Made by a program: the position numbers and the translations under genes
Part shown: positions 12,581 to 23,389 of the stretch, one piece after another
How positions within the stretch are numbered: the first letter of the stretch is position 1
Layout of the letters: the number at the start of each line of letters is the position of its first letter
Notes under the pieces: generated by a model
Told to the model about the DNA's origin: nothing
Database searches by the model: none
What the model saw: the letters and a program-made list of their open reading frames with translations, nothing else
Source: Cavia porcellus
Taxonomy: Eukaryota > Chordata > Mammalia > Rodentia > Caviidae
DNA: 64,000 nucleotides
Assembly: GCF_034190915.1 (NCBI RefSeq)
Contig: NW_026947485.1
Coordinates: forward strand, 30,207,519 to 30,271,518
Direction of reading: 5' to 3'

Positions 12581-15102
12581 AAACAGAAATGGGAATTCTT
12601 AGGATAGGCAAGACTTTACGATATATGTAACATGACTACAGGAAGCCAAACAGAGAATTTGAAGCCACACAGATGAGATGGGTGTAGCATGCAGACCACG
12701 GCGACAGCTCTAAACACAGGAGAGGAGAATGAAAAAACATGTACAAAAAATCCAGATGCATTTTGTGGTGAAAAAGAGGGAAGCTTAGGTCAGACACAGA
12801 AATGGCCTCTGTATTTCTTAGCACAAGAACCGAGTGCTTCTGCTGCAATAGAGAATTCCTCTGGGAATTTCAGTACAGTGGGAAACATTTGAAACTGAAC
12901 TGTGATAATAAGTTCAGTAAGGTTTCAACAGGAGAGGAAAGGATTACAGAGCAGTCTCGAGGGCCCAGCTGGGAATGGAAAGCTTGTGTTTGCAGTAGTG
13001 CAATGCTCTGTGCTTTTCTGGAGTGACTCTCAGCAGCTGCAGCATACAGAGGTGTAAGGTTTATCACAGGTGAAGGAACAGAGGTAATGAAGCCTCAAGG
13101 TCATGGGCACAAAGGAATTAATCTAATCAGTAAATGCAAAGTTGTTATCTAGCACTTGGATAGTGGAGGCAAGTTAAGGGAGCGAGGACTGAATCCCTAC
13201 AGGTCTTAGCAAATGTGGTACCACCACAGGCTACAAGAAGAGGAAACACTGGTCCATGGAGAAATGTCACCGTTTGAGGTAAAAGTGTAGCAGCTCTTGC
13301 TTAGGAAAAGGTGCAGGAAATGGGTTTCTACGTAAGGATTCCAAGTCTATTTTTAGATGGTTTCAGCATCGCTGAATTGTGACTGGCCTGTAATAAGTTT
13401 GAAGGTTTTGAAAAAGGCACTGAATTTTTTGAACTGGGCTCAAAGATGCACAGGAACAATCATAAATATTGATGAGTAAACATGAAGACTAAAAAGAAAA
13501 AGTGGGTTTCTGTGATTTGGGTTGTTTATGCAAACCAGTTAAAGCATTGTCTAAGGAAAAAACTGTAGGCTGTAAAGACGTCCAGCAGCCTGGTGCTTAG
13601 AAAGTGAATCATTATCACCCAGTTTTGCCAAGACTCATCTCTTCTACTATGTATTTTGTGCCAGCAACACAACTTAATTCTATTGGAGCAAGCCAAAATG
13701 TCACACAAAGACTCTCTTTCTAGGTTCCCAATATCCCTCAAGAGTATATACGGTCTCTGTAGCACGCAATAAATATTGCAAATAAGGTAAGAGATATTAT
13801 AAAGAAAATCTGGCAGGCAGCCATCTCAGCTTTGTTTCAACCGATGTCCATAAAACCATAGGCTAAGCATGGCAGCACGATGTCTGGTGTTTGAGACCTA
13901 AAAGCATGGAACATGTTTATGGCATGCATTAGGCCACAAACCTCAGTCCGGGGCTGGGGTATACAGCAGAACTTCAGATCTGTAGACAAAAGAGGGAAGT
14001 AGGAAAGCAGGTTTTGTACTGCAATAAATATGACTGCTCTTGGAAGACCATAAACAGGTGGTTTCATGAAAAAAAAATTCACTGCTTTTAGATTTAAAAA
14101 AAATCAAATGCTTCAGGCTTGTCTGAATAAAATAAATAGAAGGCCAGTACAAGCTCTGCTAATTACAGCATTTTTTATGAGGCTATGACTGACTATAATC
14201 TAGCAAAAATGACTCCAACTGAAACAGCACGAGTGAGAGTTTGGGAGGATTAGGTGGGGTTTTGGAGTGGGGAGAAAAGTATGAAAGAGGAAGAAAGCTT
14301 TCATTAAACAGTTACATTCTGGTAGAATGTGGAAAATAAAGCATCCAGACTGATTTTATTTTCATTTGAAACAAGCTCTTATTTAGCATATTTTTACCTT
14401 AAATCACTGAACATATTTCTAATAGTTGCTTTCAAGTCTTTGTTTCCTAAATCTAACACTTAGACCATCTCAGGAGAGGAGTCTATTGAACGCTTTGTTT
14501 TCCTTCTCTAAAAGACCATTTTCCTGTTTCTTTTATGTCTAGTAACCTTCTATTGTACAACAGACACTGTAACAGAATTCATTTCTATGAAGACTACTGT
14601 ACTGAGGTTTGTTCTAGCAGGCAGTTCAACTTTAGACTTACCAAGCTGAAACTGTGTAAGCCTAGACTTACTTCACTAGACCAAATCGCTGGAAAACCAA
14701 AATGTTTCCTAGGACCTTCTAACTTGTCAGGTTCACCTCTGAACTCTTGTCTCCTCTGACAATCTTACAGAAATTTGTTTGTCTTCAGGCATTATTGGGG
14801 TAGCTAGATAGCAAGCCATATTTTAGAACAAAGATCTTTTTTTCTAATATGAGGTCTTTCTGGCACCTCAACTGGATGATTAGGACGCTGGGTGGGCTGC
14901 CCGAATTAGAATACAACAGGGTATCTCTGTTCCATTTCCACCCTGCTGCTGCTCCTCCTCCTCCGACAAGACTCACTGTATACTGTGAACATGTGCAGCC
15001 TACCATCGCCATGGACTCACAGAAGACCCTCACAGGAACTTCTGCAAAGCCTGCACAGCACTCGGCTTCATTCACCTTCTCCCTACCAAAACACAGTATG
15101 CA

Positions 15103-15197
15103 CATACACACATACAGAGAGAGAGAGCAGACAGACAGATAGACAGACGGGGACAGAGAGACAGAGAGGAGACAGAGGCAGATAGACACAGAGAGGG
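15103..15197 (+). repeat. (GA)/(GACA)-rich microsatellite
   Basis: Mixed agag, agac and gaca tandem units with interruptions. Confidence 0.9.
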
Positions 15198-15599
15198 ATT
15201 AGAGCAACTTTAGTTGCCTCAACCCTGACTGTGTCTCCTGGGAGCACTGTGCTGTGTTTGGGCCTAGCTCATCACACAAAGTTCTTGATCACCTGACAGA
15301 CAGGTGATCATGGGCCGTACTTCCTAAGCATCTTTTCTCTCAGGGATCATAATTTTGTGAAATGTAATGTCCAGAGTCTGAAAACCATTATTTCATATAT
15401 TTGTGTATTTATGGTATGACACAGTGATAGTTATCAGTTAGTATAGTATTATGCAGTAAGCCAGATGACTGCTAAATAAAAGTACACAAATTTGATATTT
15501 ACCCATAGGTCTTTCAATGCATGGTAGCAGCAGGGGCTCCTGATTCCTCACAGAAATGTCCCTACTGTTCTTAGGGATATTCATTTTCTGACTTTTATT

Positions 15600-15755
15600 C
15601 ACTCATATACAAGTTTGTCCATTCCATCAATAAACATTGAGAGTCTACAGTGTTCCAGGCACCTTTCTAGGTGGGAGGGACGCAGTGCTGGGCCACAGAA
15701 AATGTTACTGCCTTTATAGAGATTATTTCCTGGTAGAAATTATTCTAGCCTGACT
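15600..15755 (-). repeat. L2 LINE 3' end
   Basis: ccatcaataaacattgagagtctacagtgttccaggcacctttctagg followed by a ccacagaaaatgttactgcc type stretch is the complement of the L2 3' terminus. Confidence 0.7.
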
Positions 15756-15877
15756 CCAAAGCATTGCTTCTGCAGGTGTTTCTCTAAGTAGTGACTTGAT
15801 AGAGAAATACAGAAAAATTGATAGAGAATACAGAAAAATTATAAATTTATAATTAGAAACTTTTTGCTTGGTATATG

Positions 15878-16025
15878 TACTTTACATGCACTATGTGATT
15901 TAACACTATCAATAAGGAAGGCATTTTGTTAGAGATGAGGAAATAGGCAAATTCTTGCAACTCTGTCACACAGATCATGAACACCAGGTGGGACTCTAAC
16001 TTAAATGATCTGACCTTGCTCCTAT
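15878..16025 (-). repeat. MIR SINE fragment
   Basis: tttacatgcactatgtgatttaacactatc, gatgaggaaataggcaaattc and ggtgggactctaact follow the reversed MIR. Confidence 0.6.
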
Positions 16026-16143
16026 AGTCATCGCCACTGCACTGCCATATTTCTGAGAGAGAGAAAGAGAGATAAAGGAGAGAAATACATCAGAAGTGTG
16101 GGTATAAACTGTAATAGTTTCCAAGCAAAAAAATAACAGCTTT

Positions 16144-16341
16144 GCTGGGCGTGATGGCACACGCCTGTAATCCCAGCACTTGGGAGGCTGACAGGAGGCT
16201 CACTGCAAGTCTGAGGTCAGCCTAGGCTACATAGTGAGTTCAGGGCCAGCCTAAACTACATAGCAAGACCCTGTCTCAAAAAACCAAACTAAGACAAAAC
16301 AAAACAACCCCCTCAAAAAACCCCAAAACAACAACAACAAG
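16144..16341 (+). mobile_element. B1 SINE with internal 29-bp duplication
   Basis: gctgggcgtgatggcacacgcctgtaatcccagcacttgg head; tandem aggtcagcctaggctacatag / agggccagcctaaactacatag units; gaccctgtctc, then a long A/C-rich tail. Confidence 0.92.
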
Positions 16342-16879
16342 AAAATAGTTTTATTTTTAACAGAAGTCAGCTCAGTGTCTGAAGGTTGTAAGCAGATGGA
16401 TTGCTTTAAGAGAGATATAAGAGGAGACAGTGAATGGGTTAGCGTATTTAGGCACAATTTTTTTTTCCTTTTTCCCAGATGACTGTGAGAAAAAAGACAG
16501 CACTCTGCGTTTTGAATTAGAAAAAGAACAGAAAGCCATTCTGAATTAAGGGTGTTAGGGTTCCTCGGAGAAGCTAAAAAAGGGAAGTGGAAGTGATATT
16601 ACACTAGCCACTCCCAACTCATGTATGGAGAACACTAGTTTCACAGATGCTTCTAGAAAAAATAAACCAGTCTTAAAGTTGATATGGACACTCAAATTTA
16701 CATTATTTTGTATAGAGAATAAAGTATAATTAAGAGAGTTAGCCATATATGTCATCATGGCTTTAAGTTATTTTAGTTATCTTTTTCTGGGGAGTCATAG
16801 TTATTAACAAGCCATCTTGACACTTCTAGACAGACAATACTTTGTAGACAGTATCCATGGAGCGTCTAGGGCTCTCAGC

Positions 16880-18240
16880 AATTTTCTTTTTATTTTATTT
16901 TAAAAAGGATAAAACAGAATAAGACCAATCAAAACAAACCAGTGTAAGTAACACAGGACTTCAAAACATTATGAAATCAACAATAATTACCATAATGCCT
17001 CTTGATGTCTTCAAAATAGTTGCAGATACCTTCAGACATAGTAAAAATCAAACAGAACAGAACAGTATAGAATAGAAACAATAAAAACAAAACAATGAAT
17101 GCAATAAAGGCTTCAAAAGAAGCCAACAGGAAATCCAAAAGTGCTACCATTATATATCTTGCTATCTTCAAACTGCTGCTCCTGCCATCAGATCTGACAT
17201 AATCAAACAAAACAAAAGACAATAAAACCCAACCCAACAAAACAATGGAAATGATACTTCCAAAACAAGACTATAGGGAATCAACTATGGCTACAACCCT
17301 CAGAAGGAGACCCCCTAGATGTCACACTGCATACCACTCTCCTCTGAACCTGTGATCAGATCACTACTGGCCTTAGACCTGCAAATGTTGGTGAAACACC
17401 AGCACCACAGGCATCAAATTGCATTTCATCCACAGCTATCATCACAGTCTGTGTTTTTCCAGATAAACTGGTCACTTACAGTGAGGAGTGGGGTGGGGTG
17501 GAGTGGGTGGCTGGGTTGGTACTTCTTGTTTGCCAGCCCACATGCTAGAAGGGACTGGGGTCTGGCTGTCCCAGTTCGGTGGCAGCCCGTGCATGGCATT
17601 GGTTCCCAGACTGGGCTTGCTTCCTGGTTCTTCTCTCTACCCCCAGTCCACGAATGTCCTCTAAGCAATTCTCTTATGGAGACTAACCTGACTTTAGCAG
17701 GTCTAGTCCCTGCCTGCCTTATTGGTGAATCACGGCAGAGGATGACCTCTTGTGTACTCACCGCCCTCTGCCCTTTGTTTTCTATTGGCTCCAGATGCTA
17801 CGAAGTCCTTCCCCATTGTAGCTGAGGTCTGCAATGCTAGCATTCACTTTGTACGCTCAACGTAATTTCATGGTAGCAAAACATCATACAGAATTCCTGG
17901 TCATCCCTCTCACAGTGTTTGTAGCTTTTGTTGTTTCCTACAGTTCCTTGTTTTGGGTTTCTAATCTCTGATTATCTGGGGCATGATCGTTATTCTGTAT
18001 TATTTTTGTCTTTCTCTCTTCTGCCCAGCTGTGCTATCCTATTTTCCAATATCAGTCTTTCAAATTCTCCTCTTACTTTCTTACTATGTACTTAACTCTG
18101 GTAGCCGAACAAGTTTGGCTGTACAGTTTAGAATCTAGCTGGTTATGTCTAAACGCAATACTTTCTGGGTACTGTTATTTACCTCCCCACCTCCATTTCT
18201 CTAATAGTGTGAAGTTTTCCAGAGGCGATATGACTCAAAG
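16880..18240 (-). mobile_element. Old L1/half-L1 3' region fragment
   Basis: The left end is a T-rich tract (ttttattttattttaaaaagg), matching the complement of the 3' terminus of the 48417-51887 element. Modules with accataatgcctcttg (16990s) and taccattatatatcttg (17140s) recur about 157 bp apart, with a weaker third near 17295. Right of 17300 the sequence becomes GC-richer and may be the G-rich part of an L1 3' UTR; that part of the assignment is inference. A 168-codon + strand frame at 17319-17825 lies in this GC-richer block and has no recognisable domain. Confidence 0.6.
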
Positions 18241-18387
18241 TAATGTAGCAGATTGAATGCAAAATCCAAAATCCACCTGAATTCTATAAAGCCATTCATT
18301 AGACAGGCTTGCTTTTAAGGGAAAAACGGCTTTTCTTTATCTGTCTATAAGTATCTATTATGCTCAACACATTATTAAAGACTATAA

Positions 18388-18513
18388 GCTTATGAGGTGT
18401 GGTGGCACACACCTATAATCCCAGAAGTTGGGAGGCTGAGATAGGAGCATCACCATCTGTTTTAGGCTAGCCTGGATTACACAGTGAGACCCTGTCTTAA
18501 AAAAAAAAAAAGT
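18388..18513 (+). mobile_element. B1 SINE without duplication
   Basis: ggtgtggtggcacacacctataatcccag head, ggctagcctggattacacagtgagaccctgtct, A tail. Only one copy of the gccagcctgg unit. Confidence 0.88.
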
Positions 18514-20246
18514 ATACAATAGTTTAAAATAAGCTAAATAAATGCAATGATTTCTACTGACCTATTATTTTTTCTTTTTCAAAAAGGCAAGTTCCATGTT
18601 AAGGATCATACCTCTCTGCTGATTCGTTAGTCAATGTCATTGGCAAAGAAGGTTTTCTCTTGATTTTGCTATGCTCAAATAAATGTCTATCAGGGTATTA
18701 AAAGGTATTTGAACAGAGAAATATTAATTCATTTCTGGTTTTCTCTGCTCAGCAGAATTAGAGTATATTTCTTTTTGAAATTTAAGAAAAGAGAAGACTC
18801 ATTTTTAAAAGTAGTACTCTTTTCTCCTGTAGTCAAGATATTGATGGCAAGCTTTTCATTTTTCCACTTAGCCCTTGACACTCTCTTCTTGAATTCATAT
18901 TGACTGCATCTAAATTTTGCTTCTGAGTGTTTCTTTTCTTTTCTTCAAGGTATATCTTTTAATAGACTTTTAATAGTAAGACTTATTAAGTCTTACTAAA
19001 CATAATCATTATGTATACCTATTTACCCTGTTCTCCAATATGAAAAGGCTAATATTAATATTAACTCATATAAGTTATGTGTAATTAAAGTTTTCAAAAC
19101 CTAATTAATGTTAATTACTGGAAATGACTTAGGTTCTGTGAAAAACTCAATTAGCATGTACATCTTTCTTTGTATTTGATATGATTTTGAAGGTTTTCAA
19201 TTTAGCATAGGTAAGAAGTTACAGGTAATAAAATACTATAGATATACTATCTCACTTCTTAGGAAGGCAAAATGCAAAAGAGATATACAAATAGATGCTT
19301 ATATTAATGCACCCTTTTGAAAATATGTTTTATAGAACTTGAAACTGATTGAAAAACTTGAAATAGGTGACTAATTCACAGCTCTAATTGGGCAAGAATG
19401 AATAAGTTTCCTAAAACAGCACTAAAATGCAACAGTACAGATAATTTATTTCCTGGTTTCCACTTCAGATCATGAACATTAGACCCTGGTACCAAGAGAC
19501 TGGAAACACTCTTCACCCTGTATGAAAGGGACAATCACTAGAAATTATGCCCTGAGTTATGAACAGAGTTTCTCATTTTCATTAGAAACTAGTTTTGGTT
19601 TTATTTTTTGCTTGGGAATGTGTGTTTTCTTAACCTATAGTGAATTCAATTTCTCTCCAAAAAAATTACTGTCTCCTTAATTATTTGAGTTGGCTGAAAC
19701 CTAACTCTTCTTTCAGACCTGATATATCAAGTTCAAAATGGTTCTCCAAAGTTGGGCTCATGTGTTCAGTATAAATAAAAGCTATTTCACATGTTATCCT
19801 ACACAGATGGGTTTAGTTGCTGAGAATGTTTTTACTAAAAGATGAGCTGCTACTAAATAACCTTCTGAAATTAAATTATTTCAATTTGTTATTTTTTGAT
19901 ATGCAACCGTGTTTTGAATTCATAAAGTTACTCTTCACCCCAGGATTTAAAAGGTTCACTCAAACATAAATCCATTAATCTCCTACACTGTCTTATGAAG
20001 TTGAAAGAGTACATTCTAACGATGCATACAAAATACTTCCAGAACGAGCTTATAAATCAGTCATGTTTTCAGCCATATGCACAGAAGACTACAATTCTCC
20101 ATCTTCCTAACAGAGAAACTAGAATATTTCATACAGAGGCTACTTTTAAATAATCTCAAGGAAGCATTTTTGTATTCTTTTAAAAGATACATTTAAAAAG
20201 TAAATAGTGGCAGATGAGATTGCTATAAATTCTGAATGTGGCTTAC
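18514..20246. other. Repeat-poor sequence downstream of the JAZF1 exon
   Basis: No SINE or LINE recognised. AT-rich, with no coding block. Confidence 0.5.
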
Positions 20247-20319
20247 CTATTAATGTAACTGAGAGCAACATAGGTTGGCTGCTGTAATTCTTGTTTTTCT
20301 AAAACACGTGGATCTGTAT
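20247..20319 (-). CDS. JAZF1: JAZF1 exon 2 (73 nt internal coding exon)
   Basis: JAZF1 (TIP27/ZNF802) is a nuclear C2H2 zinc-finger cofactor: it interacts with the orphan receptor NR2C2/TAK1 and is a component of the NuA4/TIP60 acetyltransferase complex. Read on the minus strand, the exon follows an attgcag acceptor (complement of 20320-20326) and ends at a gtaagc donor (20246-20241). The exon starts in phase 1 (AT completes an Asp codon) and leaves two bases, AG, for the next codon. The open frame reads TDPRVLEKQELQQPTYVA followed by LSYIN, identical to my memory of mammalian JAZF1 just after the first zinc finger; the other two frames contain stops. No other JAZF1 exon was found in the window, so exon 1 must lie to the right and exon 3 to the left. 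At 73 nt the exon is too short to stand out as an ORF. The identification is from recognition of the peptide, not a database search. Confidence 0.95.
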
Positions 20320-20326
20320 CTGCAAT

Positions 20327-22340
20327 AAAAACACAATTATGATTTTTCAAGTTTTGCATCAGAATATATGAGGTTACCTAACTTAAAGTAACAGAGGATA
20401 AACAGAGAAAAAGATTAATTCAGAATACCTCTTTTTAAAGAAAACTCTGCAAGCACATTTGTTCATTCATTCATAAATAACAAGATATTGCATTACTTTT
20501 CAAGGGAATTCCAAACATCAACAGTGATAAAATGCCCATCTGTCACACAAACTCTTGCACAATCCCCCTCATAAATATTGGTTTTCACTGCTTACAGTTA
20601 CAATGTTGGCATGGTTTTCAGTGGTTAATCGGCCTAAGAAAGAGAGTCTCTGTTAATTATGCTCACTTCAATGCTGGAACAAATTAGTTTCCATTGGAAA
20701 GCTCCATCAATTTGAAATTCTACTGAGTATTGTTCTTGTTCACTGAACACTTTTCTGAGTTTGGATTCACATTCTGGAGGGCACTTCTTCTCCTTTTAAA
20801 ATGTATAATGAGTTTATTATAACTTTTCTAGACTCTGAATCAGAAATTCTCATACTGGTTCAGAGTCAACAAACAGCACATTCACCAGAGGGGTTTTCCC
20901 TTCAAAGAGGCAGAATTCAGCACCATAGCAACGCTTCATAATGGCGCTTCTCTAGCACAGCACCCAGGAATGTACTTCTCGCAACCAGAAACAATCTCAA
21001 GCTTATCCGATGAAGAAATTGCATAAATATATGCAAACACAATGTTTACATAATATCAGCATAAATGGAGGAAAGTGACTACACACTGTTGTTTTCTCAG
21101 AAAAAGGTTCAGACATTTCCCACAGATTCCTTTTCGGTGTAACCTTGTCTAAACCATCACATCATTAGATGCCTTCCAGCTGCACTAGGCAGTAACACCT
21201 CTTTTGATGTCATGACAGATGCTGTTTCAAGCACCTTTATGCAGGAAGTGTCTGCTGCATATAGTAGATGTGAGATACACGCACCAACTCCAAAGGGCAG
21301 TAACGGGCGACAGAAAAAGGAGCAGACAGAATGGCAGAGAACACAGTGGCAAAAATGATAGCGTAGAAATTCATTTACAATGCTTCTGACTCCCAGAGTA
21401 AAGACTAAAAGTGCACAGCAGGGCCAGTGTTATTCTTAGTGTTAAAATTAAGAATCTCATGTTCATTTTATTGTTTTTCCAATGCCAAGAATTTCAGGGA
21501 CGCACTATTCAGAAATCCTGCTTTCTTGGTTCTTTGCCATTACAAGTCCTTGAAAGCCAAATTCTGAAACTAGAGACAAAGATTCTCTGCATGGCTCCAT
21601 CAAGTCGGGTCTCAAAGTTTTGGCAGCACAAGTGAGAACAGATCAGTAACTCAGCATTTCCTCTCAGTTTTACCACAATTACTTATGCAATGGATGGGGC
21701 TCTTCCATCGCAGGTGTGGGGATAAAGCAAGCTACTCTGTAAGTGAAGGAAAGCACTCTTTGAGGGAAACTTAGTTTTGAAACACGTCCCTTATTACTCA
21801 TGTAAGTTTGCTGTAACCTCAGTGTGCGTCTACCTTTCTCTGAGGCATGCACTCGCTGGAGAGGAGTTACTTGAACTATGCTCACTAGGGAAAGGCCTTT
21901 TGTCCAGAGAAATGGCCCACTGGTGTGCTGGGCAGGCCAGGGGTGCACACCGGGACTGGCATAGTAATCCTGCAGGGTCTTCCCAGGCGCTTAGTGAGGT
22001 AAGACACAAGGGACTGGAGATAAAACCCAAGAAAGTGAGGAAGAAAAAGATAAGAAAGAACAAGGCAGTGATTGCAAACGGTCCTGGTCCTCGTAGATAA
22101 TTGCTCACAAAATGGCCTACTTCAAGTTTAACTATTAATGACTGAGGAGTTCTGCTTTTAAGACAAGAGCCATGCCTTCAGAAGGCATATTGTTTTGAAG
22201 GAAAAGCACCATCCCGAGCCTAAAATTTGTACATAAAGGGGTGAAAAGTTTAAAAAGCCAATAAATGTTTATAACTTCTGTCTTTGTTCTTGTAACTGAC
22301 TTCCAGTCTGTTATCTCACAAACAACCTTCTAAAGCCTTT
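20327..22340. other. Repeat-poor sequence upstream of the JAZF1 exon
   Basis: No recognisable SINE or LINE over 2 kb. It contains A/T-rich clusters with octamer-like and forkhead-like strings around 21000-21060. Several short frames at 21.7-22.1 kb have no family resemblance. Confidence 0.45.
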
Positions 22341-22360
22341 AAATCTCAAATTAATAATTT

Positions 22361-22512
22361 TTTTTCCTTTTCTTTTTTTTCTTCTCCTCCTCCTCTTCCT
22401 TTCCTCTACCTTTCCCCGTCTCATCCTTTTTCTTCTTTTTTGTGTTGAGGATAGAATACAGGGCCTCATACATACTAAGTGTGTACTAAGTAAGCACTCT
22501 ACTACTGAGAAA
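22361..22512 (-). mobile_element. ID-type SINE with long pyrimidine tail on + strand
   Basis: Reverse complement carries an ID-like A box and B box (22437-22512). The poly-A tail appears as an 80-base T/C-rich tract (22361-22440). Flanks tctcaaattaataattt and cttcaaattatataattt look like an aged target duplication. Confidence 0.75.
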
Positions 22513-22607
22513 TATACTCAACTCTTCAAATTATATAATTTCTAAAGTATTTAATATCCATTACTTTTCTAAATTACACTAATTATTTTATCTTTCTCTT
22601 TTATTGG

Positions 22608-22660
<53 letters not shown>
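22608..22660. repeat. (GT)n(AT)n(AC)n self-complementary microsatellite
   Basis: About ten TG, eleven TA and seven CA units in series. The TG and CA arms are complementary around an AT centre, so the tract can form a hairpin or cruciform. Confidence 0.97.
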
Positions 22661-23036
22661 GTGCCAAAAAGAAAAGAAAAACTGATATAAATACTTTAAT
22701 AATAAACTTTTTGAAACATTATTAGATTAATACCAGTTACTTTGGGCTTCTATAATTAAAACAGGTGCCTAAAGTGGTGGCCATTAGCTTCCAGATATTT
22801 ATTAGTATGGTGAACCGCTGCTTGGGTAACTTTGGTCACTGAAACTGCTGTTAATACATTCTCAATTTCTTCTCTAACGGTTGGCAGTGCAGTGGCTTTT
22901 TTGTGATATATGACATCCTCTAGAGTCCCCCATATGAGGTTAACTGTTGAAAAAACATCGTATTTTTCTTTTTCTGCAGTGTGTATACATGTTTCTGTAT
23001 CTATCTATCTATGAATACATTTACTGCACTTTGTTT

Positions 23037-23382
23037 TTATACTTCGGATTATGAATGTTTCTCACAGGCCCCTATCTTAAAGGCTTGGTTCTGGGCCCGT
23101 GGTGGTACTGGGAAGAAACCTTTAGGAGGTGGGGCCCCTTGGAAGAAAGTTAGGTCACGGAGAGGTGTGTCCCTCCTCTCTCTGCTTCCAGGCTAGGTGA
23201 GGTAAACAGCATTCTTTGTCACGTGCCCCCTTCCATAATCTCCTGCCTCACCACAGACCCAAGGGCAACAGATCCAAATGACCATAGACTTAAACTTCTG
23301 AAACCGTGGGCCAAAACAAGCATTGTTTCCTTATAGATTATCTCAATTATTATGTCACAGTAAAGGAAAACTGAGTAATGCA
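23037..23382 (+). mobile_element. ERVL-MaLR LTR (ORR1/MT-like)
   Basis: The block contains ttaaaggcttggttc, tttaggaggtggggcc, a ctcaccacagacccaa segment, acttctgaaaccgtgggcc and an end tgtcacagtaaaggaaaactgag. These are characteristic of rodent and mammalian MaLR LTRs in this orientation. The subfamily is not resolved. No internal retroviral sequence is attached. Confidence 0.75.
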
Positions 23383-23389
23383 AAAATCT

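Larger units (their letters stand above)
9701..15102. other. Intronic sequence, mostly nothing recognised
   Basis: Apart from the MIR piece near 10.8 kb, the L2 piece near 12.4 kb and a (CAA)n stretch near 9984, no exon, RNA or repeat was identified. Confidence 0.45.
1..20246 (-). other. JAZF1: JAZF1 intron 2 (partial)
   Basis: This interval follows the donor site of the JAZF1 exon in transcript direction and runs off the left edge. It is AT-rich and contains scattered MIR, L2, L1M, B1 and ID copies. I saw no second splice-flanked coding block resembling JAZF1 exon 3. That this is intron follows from the exon position and the known large introns of the gene. Confidence 0.85.

Noticed and set aside
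14785..15189. 134-codon minus-strand frame
   Set aside because: Its N-terminal part is the translation of a GA/GACA microsatellite, giving a low-complexity Ser/Leu/Cys-rich peptide.
21219..21236. catgacagatgctgtttc as the start of JAZF1 exon 3
   Set aside because: It resembles the expected coding text but is on the wrong strand and the wrong side of exon 2, and lacks splice sites and continuation.
21777..22108. Overlapping frames of 92-107 codons
   Set aside because: No conserved motif, and a low-complexity Lys-rich C-terminus from an A-rich stretch.
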